Shown: one piece after another, positions 40,071-48,104 of the stretch
Layout of the letters: the number at the start of each line of letters is the position of its first letter
Numbering within the stretch: the stretch's first letter is position 1
Assembly (NCBI RefSeq): GCF_047654785.1
Contig: NZ_JASGKQ010000001.1
Coordinates: 868,001-932,000 of the forward strand
Reading direction: 5' to 3'
From: Pelomonas sp047654785
Lineage (GTDB): Bacteria > Pseudomonadota > Gammaproteobacteria > Burkholderiales > Burkholderiaceae_C
Length of the DNA: 64,000 bases
Notes under the pieces: generated by a model
What the model saw: only the letters and a program-made list of their open reading frames with translations
Databases searched by the model: none
What the model was told of the DNA's origin: nothing
Program-made: the position numbers and the translations under genes

Positions 40071-41868
40071 ATGCGCTTTCCGCCTGTTACAACCCGTCCG
40101 CCCCGCACCGTGCCCGAGACCCCGCCGCCCAAGCCGGCCCCGCCGTTGAGAGCCTTCGGCCGCTTCGAGCTGCGCGCCCTGCTGTCCAAGAGCGCGCGCA
40201 GCTTGGTCTGGTGCGTGTTCGACCCCGGCGCCGGCCAGGAGCTGCTGCTGTGCATGCCGCGCGAGCGGCCCGGCAGCGCCGCCGCGCTGGAGCAGTGGCT
40301 GCGCCAGGCCCGGGCCGGCGCGCGTGTGCAGCATCCCAACGTGGCCGCGGTGTTCGAGATCGGCCAGGTCGAGCACTGGCCCTACGTGGCCTATGAGCGC
40401 GCGCTCGGCGAGACGCTGGACGAGCGCCTGGCCCGCCAGCCCGCGCCGCTGCCGCTGGAGGCCGCCGGCTGGGTGGCCCAGTTGCTCGAAGGCCTGGCCT
40501 TCGCGCACGAGGCCGGCCAGGCGCACCGCGACCTGCAGGCCGCCGCGATGCTCATCGACGGCGGCGACAAGGTCCGGCTCATCGGCCTGGAGGTGGCGCA
40601 GGAAGCGCCCGCCGCCGGCTACGACACCGCCACCCGCCGCGCGGCGCGCGAGTCCGCCGAGGAGGACGTGCTGCGCGCGGGCCTGCTGCTGCACCGCCTG
40701 CTCAGCGGCAAGCCGGTGCTCGGGCAGCACGACCTGCACCGGGTCGTGCAGCAGAATCCAGCCCGACGCCCCGCAGGCGGTCCGCGAGATCGTGCGCCTC
40801 GGCTGGGAGACGCCCCACCCCATCCCCGACCCGCTGCGCGCCATCTGCAACCGCGCCACCGACCGCCAGCCGCGCCAGCGCTACCAGCTCGCGCGCAGCT
40901 TCTGGCGCGCGCTGGATGGCTGGCGCCAGTCCGCCGCCCACGACGACGGCGGCCCGCTGGTGCTGCTGCTGGACAGGCTGCAGCGCATCGGCCACCTGCC
41001 CACCACGCTGACCGGCCTGCACCGCTTCACCAGCGGCTCCGGCCTGGAGGCGCAGCACGCCAGCGCGCTGTCCGAGCTGGTGCTGCAGGACATGGCGCTG
41101 AGCCTGGAGCTGGTGCGCCGCGTCAACAACGCGCTGCGGCAAAGCGGCCACCAGTCCGGCGATGGCGGCGAGACGGTGCTGAACATGCAGCGCGCCATCC
41201 AGATGCTGGGCCTGGACGGTGTGCAGCTGGCTGCCAATGCGCTCAAGCCCTGGCCCGGGCCGCTGGCGCCGGACGCCGCCGCGATGCTGCGGCAGGCCAT
41301 GGACCGCGTCACCCGGGCCGGGCAGGTCGCGCAGGCGCTGCGCCCGGCGGGCTATGACGCCGAGGTCGTGCAGTTCGTCGCCGTGATGCAGAACCTCGGC
41401 CGCCTGCTGCTGCACTACCACTTCCCGGACGATGCGCAGCAGATCCACCAGCTGATGCAGCCGCCCGAGCCCACCGCCGAGCAGCCCCACCCGGCGGCCC
41501 TGGGCGAGCAGGCCGCGGCCTACGCCGTGCTGGGCTGCGACCTGGACGCGCTGGGCCAGGCCGTGGCCCGCCACTGGGGCCTGGGCGACGAACTGCTGAA
41601 GATGGCCCGCCGCCAGCCGCCGGACGCGCCGGTCCATCCCCCGCGCAGCGACGCCGACAGCATCCGCCTGACCTGCAGCCTGGCCAACGACCTGGTGGAC
41701 GCCCTCGGTCAGCCCGAACCCCAACGCCGTGCCGGCCTGGAGGCCGCCATGCGGCGCTACGCACGCGCGCTGGGGCTGGGGCCGCGCGAGGTGCTGGAGG
41801 CGCTGGAGCCGGGCCGCCAGGCCGCCGGCGCCGAGCCGCCCCAGGCCGACGCCGACGCTGCCGCCTGA
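40071..41868 (+). pseudogene. Protein kinase-like/HDOD gene broken by a one-base frameshift
   Basis: Two overlapping frames encode one protein. Bases 40071 to about 40755 give a Ser/Thr kinase-like domain (FGRFELRALLSKSARSLVW, VQHPNVAAVFEIGQVEHWPYVAYE, AHRDLQAAAMLI). From 40756 the next frame gives its end (IQPDAPQAVREIVRLGWETPH, ATDRQPRQRY) and an HDOD domain (LPTTLTGLHRFTSGSG, LSLELVRRVNNALR, AIQMLGLDGVQLAANAL, ADSIRLTCSLANDLVDALG). One extra A in GAATCC at 40755-40756 separates them; removing it restores one chain of about 598 residues. It is either a real mutation or a sequencing error. HRD is kept, but the catalytic-loop Asn and DFG are missing, so a pseudokinase is likely. Confidence 0.85.
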
Positions 41869-42058
41869 CCCGGCCGCCGCTGCATCCGCTGTAGGGCCAG
41901 TCCCACAACGCGCAGCGCCGCCGGCCGACCGGCGACCCGCCTGCCGTCCGACCGGCACCGGCCCGGGCGCCACGAATACTGCTGCGGCACGCTGCAAAGA
42001 CCCCGAACCCGCGGCGGCGGGAACCGCCGCGGGCAACGACACAACAGAAGGAGCACCC

Positions 42059-42430
42059 ATGACTTCACCCTGGAAGACCGGCCGCGCCGCACTGGCGCTC
42101 GTCGCCGTCGCCGTCGCCGCGCTGGCCGCCTGCGCCTCCACCGACGCGCCCCGCGAGCAGATGGCCGTGGCCAACGCTGCGGTCGAGCAGGCCACCGGCA
42201 GCGCCGCCGAGGCGCCCGTCGAGCTGGCCGCCGCGCGCGACAAGCTGACCCGCGCCAACGCCGCGATGGCCAGCAAGGACTATGCGCTGGCCCGCCAGCT
42301 CGCCGAGCAGGCCGCGGCCGATGCCGCGCTCGCCCAGGCCACGGCCCGCTCGGCCCGCTCGGCCCGCGCGCTGTCCGAGGTGCGCGACAGCATCCAGCAG
42401 CTGAAGACGCAGCTCAACACGCCCTCCTGA
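42059..42430 (+). CDS. DUF4398 lipoprotein
   Basis: A 123-residue predicted outer-membrane or periplasmic lipoprotein. The start has AAGGAG at good spacing. The signal peptide ends in the lipobox LAAC. The mature part is an Ala-rich helical DUF4398-type domain (VANAAVEQATGSAAEAPVELAAARDKLTRANAAMASKDYALARQLAEQAAADAALAQA). It lies 21 bp before a second DUF4398 gene carrying an OmpA domain, so the products may assemble together. Function unknown. Confidence 0.82.
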   Translation: MTSPWKTGRAALALVAVAVAALAACASTDAPREQMAVANAAVEQATGSAAEAPVELAAARDKLTRANAAMASKDYALARQLAEQAAADAALAQATARSARSARALSEVRDSIQQLKTQLNTPS

Positions 42431-42451
42431 CCGATGCTCGAAAGGAACCCC

Positions 42452-43384
42452 ATGCGAACCACCGCCACCCTGACCACGCTGGCCGCGGCCGCGCTGCTGG
42501 CCGCCTGCGCGAGCACCCCCACCCTCACGCCGCAACTGCAGCAGGCCCGCGCCGCCGTGCGCAGCGCCGAGACCGACCCGGCCGTCGTCAAGTACGCGCC
42601 GCTGGAGCTGAAGAAGGCCGCCGACTCGCTGAACCGCGCCAATGACCTGAGCGCCAAGCGCGAAGCGCTGGCCGACATCGACTCTGCCGCCTACGTGGCC
42701 GCCGCCCAGGCCCGCACCGCCCAGGCCCTGGCCCGCGCGCAGACCGACGAGGACGCCATCCGGACCGCCGAGGCCGACCGCGAGCGCGCCCGCGCCGACG
42801 CCAACGCGCGCCGCGCCAGCGCCGCCCAGGCCCAGGCCGAGAGCGCCCGCGCCGCCGCCGCTGCGGCGAGTGCCGCCGCCAGCGCCGCGCGCCAGCAGGC
42901 CGCCAGCGCCAGCGCCGATGCCGACGCCGCGCGTCAACAGGCCGCCAGCGCCCAGGCCCAGGCCGCCGCGCTGCAGAAGGAACTGGCCGACCTGCAGGCC
43001 AAGCAGACCGACCGTGGCATGCTCGTCACCCTGGGCGACGTGCTGTTCGAGTTCGGCCGCGCCGAGATCAAGCCCGCCGCGCAGGCCTCCCTGGCCAAGC
43101 TGGCCGACTACCTGAAGCAGCACCCCGACCGCCGCGCGCTGATCGAGGGCTTCACGGACAGCGTCGGCAGCGACGCGGCCAACCTGGCGCTGTCCGAGCG
43201 CCGCGCGCAGTCCGTCGCCGATGCGCTGGTGGCGCTGGGCGTCGATGCGGGCCGCCTGGACAAGCGCGGCTACGGCAAGCAGTACCCGGTCGCCAGCAAC
43301 GCCAGCACGTCGGACCGCGCGATGAACCGCCGCGTCGAGGTCTACATCTCGAACGACAACCAGCCGGTGCGCGCCCGCAGCTGA
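42452..43384 (+). CDS. DUF4398-OmpA lipoprotein
   Basis: 310 residues. The ATG at 42452 follows AAAGGA and opens a lipoprotein signal (LAAAALLAACAST). Next come a DUF4398-type helical region (VRSAETDPAVVKYAPLELKKAADSLNRA), a long Ala-rich coiled coil (about 90-180), and an OmpA/MotB domain (VTLGDVLFEFGRAEIKP, LIEGFTDSVGSDAANLALSERRAQSVADAL, NRRVEVYIS). It should link the outer membrane to peptidoglycan. It is probably co-transcribed with the preceding lipoprotein and ends at a good terminator. Confidence 0.9.
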   Translation: MRTTATLTTLAAAALLAACASTPTLTPQLQQARAAVRSAETDPAVVKYAPLELKKAADSLNRANDLSAKREALADIDSAAYVAAAQARTAQALARAQTDEDAIRTAEADRERARADANARRASAAQAQAESARAAAAAASAAASAARQQAASASADADAARQQAASAQAQAAALQKELADLQAKQTDRGMLVTLGDVLFEFGRAEIKPAAQASLAKLADYLKQHPDRRALIEGFTDSVGSDAANLALSERRAQSVADALVALGVDAGRLDKRGYGKQYPVASNASTSDRAMNRRVEVYISNDNQPVRARS

Positions 43385-43413
43385 CGCTGACGCGCGATAC
43401 GCGCCAGAAGGAC

Positions 43414-43439
43414 AAAGGGGTGGCTTGGCCGCCCCTTTT
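43414..43439. terminator. Terminator between the DUF4398-OmpA gene and ffs
   Basis: AAAGGGG-T-GG, the loop CTTGG, then CC-G-CCCCTTTT: a 10-bp stem with one G-T pair, followed by T-rich DNA on the + strand. It could also stop ffs transcripts arriving on the minus strand. Confidence 0.75.
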
Positions 43440-43493
43440 CTTGTTGGCGCCGCAGCAAACGGTGCGGGGCAGGGTCTGGCGGGAAGAGGGGGG

Positions 43494-43589
43494 TGACGAG
43501 CCTGACCCCGGCACTGGTCGCAACGCTTAGGGCTGCTTGGTTCCCCACCTGACCCGGTTGGGCGCGCTTCCATGCGGGAAGGCCCGTCG
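43494..43589 (-). ncRNA. ffs: Signal recognition particle RNA (4.5S RNA)
   Basis: About 96 bases. On the minus strand the termini GACGGGCC and GGCTCGTC form an 8-bp closing helix with one G-U. The conserved apical region reads GGGTCAGGTGG-GGAA-CC-AAGCAGCC, with the GGAA tetraloop and the Ffh-binding internal loops GTCAGG and AGCAG. Descending strand features (CCTAAGCG, GTGCCGGGGTCAGGC) match betaproteobacterial SRP RNA. A TAGAAT -10 lies at 43601-43596. The loop-closing pairs are GG/CC instead of the usual CC/GG. Exact ends are estimated. Confidence 0.88.
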
Positions 43590-43631
43590 GGTGTGATTCT
43601 AGCCGGGCGCGGCGCGCCCCCGGCCGGCCGT

Positions 43632-44741
43632 TCAGCGCAGGTGCAGGTCGTCCTCGCTGAAGCGGATGCCCAGCGGCTCGATCAGCAGCTGCTTTTCGCC
43701 CGCTTCCACCGTGCCGGCCACCCAGGCCGGGATGCCGCAGTCGCGCGCGATCTGCGCGCTGCGCTCGGCATCGCCTGCCGCGACGAAGAGCGCGAAGCCG
43801 GCGCCCATGTTCAGCGTGGAGTAGGCCTCGCGGTCGTCCTGGCCGCACTGGCGCTGGATGAAGTCCAGCACCGCCGTCTTCGGCGGCACGGTGTGGATGC
43901 GGTAGGTCAGCGCCGACGGGTGGCGCAGCAGCTTGCGCCAGCCGTGGCCGGTGATGTTGGCGCAGTAGTGCGGCGCGATGCCGGCCTGCCACAGCGCCTC
44001 GGTCACGGGCGAGTACAGCGCGGTGGGCGCCAGCAGCGCCTCGCCGTAGCTGACGCCGGGTTCGATCTCGGTCAGGTAGCCGTTCGGCAGCCGCTCGGCG
44101 AGCTTGCGCGCCAGGCTCAGGCCGTTCGCGTGGATGCCGCTGGAGGCCAGCAGCACGATGGCGTCGCCGGGGGCCAGCTTGTCGCCGACCGACAGCCGTT
44201 CCTTGGGGTTGATGAGGCCGGTGCAGGAGGCGGCCAGGTCGATGCGGCCGTCCTCGACGATGCCGGCCAGCGCGGGCGTCTCGCCGCCGCCCCAGGCGAC
44301 CCGGCAGGTGTCGCAGGCGGCCTGCCAGCCGGCCACCAGCGCCTGTGCGCGCTGCGCGTCGCCGAACCAGTCGCTGCCGCCGGCCGCCCAGTAGGCCTGC
44401 ACGACCAGCGGCGTCGCGCCGACGGTGATCAGGTCGTTGACGGCCATCGCGATCGTGTCCTGCGCGATGCCGGCGAAGAAGCTGCGCCCGGTCAGACGGG
44501 CCATGTCGTCGGCCACCAGCGTCTTGGTGCCCAGGCATTCGACGATGGAGGCGATGTAGAACGGCCCCACGTCGACGACGTAGGCCGACTCGCCGCGCGA
44601 GGCCTTCACCTCGCTGAAACCGTGGCCGGCCAGGTGGGCCGCGGTGGCTGCGGCGGCACGCTGGGCGGTGATCTTCAGCGGGTCGATCAGGTCGTAGTTG
44701 ACGCCGGCTTGGTCGTAGGTGAGGGGGGCTTGCGAGCTCAT
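43632..44741 (-). CDS. purM: PurM-like phosphoribosylformylglycinamidine cyclo-ligase (AIR synthase family)
   Basis: A 369-residue AIR synthase-superfamily protein. The N-terminal LTYDQAGVNYDLID corresponds to the PurM opening Y-x2-AGV-(D/N). Other motifs are GTKTLVADDMARLTG, AQDTIAMAVNDLITVGATPLVVQAYWA, VAWGGGETPAL, LASSGIHANGLSLAR, ITGHGWRKLLRHP and YSTLNMGAGFALFVA. It would make aminoimidazole ribonucleotide from FGAM with ATP in purine synthesis. The sequence differs from the usual 345-350-residue proteobacterial PurM, so it may be the divergent PurM-like subgroup. It is divergent from dnaX, 44 bp away. Confidence 0.8.
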   Translation of the reverse strand: MSSQAPLTYDQAGVNYDLIDPLKITAQRAAAATAAHLAGHGFSEVKASRGESAYVVDVGPFYIASIVECLGTKTLVADDMARLTGRSFFAGIAQDTIAMAVNDLITVGATPLVVQAYWAAGGSDWFGDAQRAQALVAGWQAACDTCRVAWGGGETPALAGIVEDGRIDLAASCTGLINPKERLSVGDKLAPGDAIVLLASSGIHANGLSLARKLAERLPNGYLTEIEPGVSYGEALLAPTALYSPVTEALWQAGIAPHYCANITGHGWRKLLRHPSALTYRIHTVPPKTAVLDFIQRQCGQDDREAYSTLNMGAGFALFVAAGDAERSAQIARDCGIPAWVAGTVEAGEKQLLIEPLGIRFSEDDLHLR

Positions 44742-44785
44742 GGGCCGGGATTATCCCCGGGTGCCCACCCCTAGAATCCCGGCCC

Positions 44786-46660
44786 ATGAGTTACCAGGTC
44801 CTGGCCCGCAAATACCGCCCGCAGAGTTTCGAGCAGCTCGTCGGCCAGGAGCATGTGGTGCAGGCGCTGGCCAATGCGCTGACGCAGGGCCGGCTGCACC
44901 ACGCCTACCTGTTCACCGGCACGCGCGGCGTCGGCAAGACCACCGTGTCGCGCATCCTCGCCAAGAGCCTGAACTGCACCGGGCCGGACGGCGCCGGCGG
45001 CGTCACGGCCCGGCCCTGCGGCGTGTGCCCGGCCTGCCGCGACATCGACGCCGGCCGTTTCGTGGACTACGTGGAACTGGACGCGGCGTCCAACCGTGGC
45101 GTCGAGGAAATCTCGCAGCTGCTGGACCAGGCGGTCTACAAGCCGGTCGTCGGCCGCTTCAAGGTCTACATGATCGACGAAGTGCACATGCTGTCGAACA
45201 CCGCGTTCAACGCGATGCTGAAGACGCTGGAGGAGCCGCCCGACTACCTGAAGTTCGTGCTCGCGACCACCGACCCGCAGAAGGTGCCGGTCACCGTGCT
45301 GTCGCGCTGCCTGCAGTTCAACCTGCGGCCGATGGCGGCGGCGGACGTGCAGAGCCACCTCGGCAATGTGCTGGGCGCCGAGAGCGTGCCGGCCGAGCCG
45401 GGCGCGCTGCGGCTGCTGTCGCGCGCGGCGCGCGGCTCGATGCGCGACGCGCTGTCGCTGACCGACCAGGCCATCGCCTTCGGCGCCGGCAGCCTGACGG
45501 AAGCCGGCGTGCGGCAGATGCTGGGCAGCGTGGACCGCGGCCACGTGACGGCCATCGTCGATGCGCTCGCGGCGGCCAGCGGCGAGGCCGTCGTCGCCCA
45601 GGCCGATGCGCTGCGCGGCGCGGGCCTGTCGGCCGCCGGCACGCTGGAAGACCTGGCCACGCTGTTCCAGCAGATGGCGCTGGCCCAGGCCGCGCCCGCG
45701 GCGCTGGACGACGCCGACCCCGAGACCGCCGAGGTCCGCCGCCTGGCCGCGCTGCTGCCGGCCGACGAGGTGCAGCTGATGTACAGCATGGCGCTGCACG
45801 GCCGCGCCGAGCTGCCGCTGGCGCCGGACGAATACGCCGGCCTGCTGATGGTGCTGCTGCGCATGCTGGCCTTCCGCCCGGCCGGCACGGCGCCGAAGCC
45901 GCTGAAGGCCGCCGCGCTGGTGCGCCCGCCGGCGGTGGCCAAGGCCGTCGTCGCGGTGCCGCTGCCCCGGGTCGCGCCGCCCGAACCCGTGCCCGTGCCC
46001 GTGCCCGTGCCAGCCCCCGCGCCGGCGCCGGCGCTGCGGGCCGACGTGCCGGCGCCCGTGCCGTCGCCCGCCGCGGCCGAGCCGGCCGCGCCACGGCTCA
46101 GCGACCGCCTGCGCCCCCGACCCGTCGAGCCCGGGCCCGACGCCGAGGACCCGGCCCCGTTCGACGGCGGCCCGCCGCCGGACGATGCGCCGCCGCCGTG
46201 GATGGAGGCCGACGACGCGCCCGCTGCGACGGCCGCCGACCGCGAGCCCGACGCGCCCCGGCGCGCCACGCTGCGCGAGACGCCGGAAGGCGCGCTTTGG
46301 GCCGAGCGCATCGCCGCGCTGAACCTGCCCGGCATGACCGGCGAGCTGGCCCGCCAGGCCCAGGCGCTGGCCCGCACCACGGCGGACGGCCGCGAGGCCT
46401 GGACGCTGCGCGTCGAGCGCGAATCGCTGCGCCAGCCGGCGCTGGTCGCCAAGCTCGAAGCGGCGCTGGGCGCCCGGCTGGACATCGAGGCCGGCGTGGC
46501 CGAGGACTCCATCGCGCTGCGCACCGTGGCCCGCGCCGAGGCGCAGCAGCGCGCGGCCGAGGACCTGGCCCGCCAGCACCCCATGACACGGACCCTGCTC
46601 GCGCAGTTCCCCTCGGCACGCATCCTGCCGGGGTCGGTCCAACCCCTGACCACCACCTGA
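44786..46660 (+). CDS. dnaX: DNA polymerase III subunits gamma and tau
   Basis: A 624-residue clamp-loader subunit. The AAA+ domain opens YQVLARKYRPQSFEQLVGQEHVVQAL, with Walker A GTRGVGKTTVSR, a zinc module (LNC..., CGVCPACRDID), VYMIDEVHMLS and the SRC motif in VLSRCLQF. A Pro/Val/Ala-rich linker with PVPVPV and PAPAPA repeats (about residues 390-430) leads to the tau C-terminal domain (WAERIAALNLPGMTGELARQA). I see no A-AAA-AAG slippery sequence for gamma production. It heads the classic dnaX-ybaB-recR operon. Confidence 0.97.
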   Translation: MSYQVLARKYRPQSFEQLVGQEHVVQALANALTQGRLHHAYLFTGTRGVGKTTVSRILAKSLNCTGPDGAGGVTARPCGVCPACRDIDAGRFVDYVELDAASNRGVEEISQLLDQAVYKPVVGRFKVYMIDEVHMLSNTAFNAMLKTLEEPPDYLKFVLATTDPQKVPVTVLSRCLQFNLRPMAAADVQSHLGNVLGAESVPAEPGALRLLSRAARGSMRDALSLTDQAIAFGAGSLTEAGVRQMLGSVDRGHVTAIVDALAAASGEAVVAQADALRGAGLSAAGTLEDLATLFQQMALAQAAPAALDDADPETAEVRRLAALLPADEVQLMYSMALHGRAELPLAPDEYAGLLMVLLRMLAFRPAGTAPKPLKAAALVRPPAVAKAVVAVPLPRVAPPEPVPVPVPVPAPAPAPALRADVPAPVPSPAAAEPAAPRLSDRLRPRPVEPGPDAEDPAPFDGGPPPDDAPPPWMEADDAPAATAADREPDAPRRATLRETPEGALWAERIAALNLPGMTGELARQAQALARTTADGREAWTLRVERESLRQPALVAKLEAALGARLDIEAGVAEDSIALRTVARAEAQQRAAEDLARQHPMTRTLLAQFPSARILPGSVQPLTTT

Positions 46661-46670
46661 GGAACACACC

Positions 46671-46997
46671 ATGATGAAGGGCCAACTCGCCGGCTTGATG
46701 AAGCAGGCCCAGGCGATGCAGGACAACCTGAAGAAGGCGCAGGAAGAACTCGCCGGCATCGAGGTGGAGGGCCAGAGCGGCGCCGGGCTCGTGAAGGTCG
46801 TCATGACCTGCAAGAACGAGGTCCGCCGCGTGGCCATCGACCCCAGCCTGCTGGCCGACGACAAGGACATGCTGGAAGACCTGGTGGCCGCCGCGTTCAA
46901 CGACGCCGTGCGCCGCGCCGAGGCCACCAGCGCCGAGAAGATGGGCAAGCTCACCGCCGGCATGCCGCTGCCGCCCGGCATGAAGTTTCCGTTTTGA
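46671..46997 (+). CDS. ybaB: YbaB/EbfC nucleoid-associated protein
   Basis: A 108-residue dimeric DNA-binding protein. It opens KGQLAGLMKQAQAMQDNLKKAQEELAGIEVEGQSGAGLVKVVMTCKNEV and ends GKLTAGMPLPPGMKFPF, the typical YbaB C-terminus. It lies 10 bp after dnaX and upstream of recR, the conserved order. Confidence 0.96.
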   Translation: MMKGQLAGLMKQAQAMQDNLKKAQEELAGIEVEGQSGAGLVKVVMTCKNEVRRVAIDPSLLADDKDMLEDLVAAAFNDAVRRAEATSAEKMGKLTAGMPLPPGMKFPF

Positions 46998-47058
46998 GCC
47001 ACCCCCGAAGCGCTTCTCGCCTGCGGCGGCGGTCGTTGGCTGACGGCGCGGTTTCGCC

Positions 47059-47640
47059 TTGAACGCGCTGGACACGCTCGTCGAGGCGCTCAAGCGCCTG
47101 CCCGGCGTGGGCCAGAAGTCGGCCCAGCGCATGGCCTACCACCTGCTGCAGCATGACCGCCAGGCCATGCCGAGGCTGGCCGGCGCGCTGACGGCCGCCG
47201 CAGAGGGCATCGGCCACTGCCAGCGCTGCCACACCTTCAGCGAGACGCCGGTCTGCGGCGTCTGCGCCGACCCGCAGCGCGACGCCCGGCTGCTGTGCGT
47301 CGTCGAGACGCCGGCCGACCAGGCCGCGCTGGAGCGCACCGGCTCCTACCGGGGCTGCTATTTCGTGCTGCTGGGCCGCCTGTCGCCGCTGGACGGCGTG
47401 GGCACGCGCCAGATCGGCGCGGCGGAGCTGCTGGCGCGCGCGTCGGAGGACGGCGTGGAGGAGGTCATCCTCGCCACCAGCTTCACCGCCGAGGGCGAGG
47501 CCACGGCCCATGTGCTGGGCGAGGCGCTGCGCGCGCGCGGCCTGAAGGCGACGCGCCTGGCGCGCGGCGTGCCGGTCGGCAGCGAGCTGGAATACGTGGA
47601 CCTGGGCACCATCGCCCACGCCCTGTCGGACCGGCGATGA
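47059..47640 (+). CDS. recR: Recombination protein RecR (TTG start)
   Basis: A 193-residue recombination mediator acting with RecF and RecO. It has an N-terminal helix-hairpin-helix (LVEALKRLPGVGQKSAQRMAYHLL), a four-Cys zinc finger (CQRCHTFSETPVCGVC) and a Toprim domain (LLCVVETPADQAALERTG, GVEEVILATSFTAEGEATA), then ARGVPVGSELEYVDLGTIAHAL. The start must be TTG 47059: an in-frame TGA lies 16 bases upstream, and the next ATG is inside the HhH motif. Confidence 0.95.
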   Translation: MNALDTLVEALKRLPGVGQKSAQRMAYHLLQHDRQAMPRLAGALTAAAEGIGHCQRCHTFSETPVCGVCADPQRDARLLCVVETPADQAALERTGSYRGCYFVLLGRLSPLDGVGTRQIGAAELLARASEDGVEEVILATSFTAEGEATAHVLGEALRARGLKATRLARGVPVGSELEYVDLGTIAHALSDRR

Positions 47641-47695
47641 GCCGGCCCCCCGCAACCGTTGCACGAGCGACACCATCCCCTTCAGGAGCGCGCCC

Positions 47696-48088
47696 ATGAC
47701 CCTCGCCCAGATCTGCCTGCTGGTGGCCTGCCTGCTGCCCATCGCCACCGCCGCGCTGGCCAAGTCCGGCGGCGTCGGCAAGCGGCGGCGCGACGGCGGC
47801 TTCGACAACCACCAGCCACGCGCGTGGCTGGCCCGGCAGCAGGGCTGGCAGGCGCGCGCGAACGCGGCGCAGGCCAATGGCTGGGAGGCGCTGCCCGTCT
47901 TCGCCGCCGGCCTGTTCGTGGCCCACCAGCACCAGGCCGCGCAGGCCACGGTGGATGCGCTGGCGCTGGGCTTCGTCGCCGCGCGCCTGGCCTACGTCGG
48001 CCTGTACGTGGCGGACCGGGCCACGCTGCGCTCGCTGGTGTGGACGGCGGGCCTGGGCGCCAGCGTGGCGCTGTTCTTCGTGCGCTGA
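47696..48088 (+). CDS. MAPEG family membrane protein
   Basis: A 130-residue inner-membrane protein with four hydrophobic segments. The MAPEG core reads FDNHQPRAWLARQQGWQARANAAQANGWEALPVFAAGLFVAHQ, followed by AARLAYVGLYVADRATLRSLVW. MAPEG proteins include glutathione-dependent membrane transferases, but the substrate here is unknown. It follows recR by 55 bp on the same strand, with AGGAG before the ATG. Confidence 0.88.
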   Translation: MTLAQICLLVACLLPIATAALAKSGGVGKRRRDGGFDNHQPRAWLARQQGWQARANAAQANGWEALPVFAAGLFVAHQHQAAQATVDALALGFVAARLAYVGLYVADRATLRSLVWTAGLGASVALFFVR

Positions 48089-48104
48089 CGGCGCGTCGTC
48101 CCGG

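Noticed and set aside
36065..40339. A 1424-codon open frame on - opposite hrpA
   Set aside because: It mirrors the coding frame of hrpA, has no recognisable domain, and its composition is typical of a GC-rich shadow frame.
45900..46100. Programmed frameshift for the gamma subunit in dnaX
   Set aside because: No A-AAA-AAG-type slippery sequence or downstream Shine-Dalgarno/stem arrangement is visible; only a GCCCGT tandem repeat encoding Pro-Val is present.
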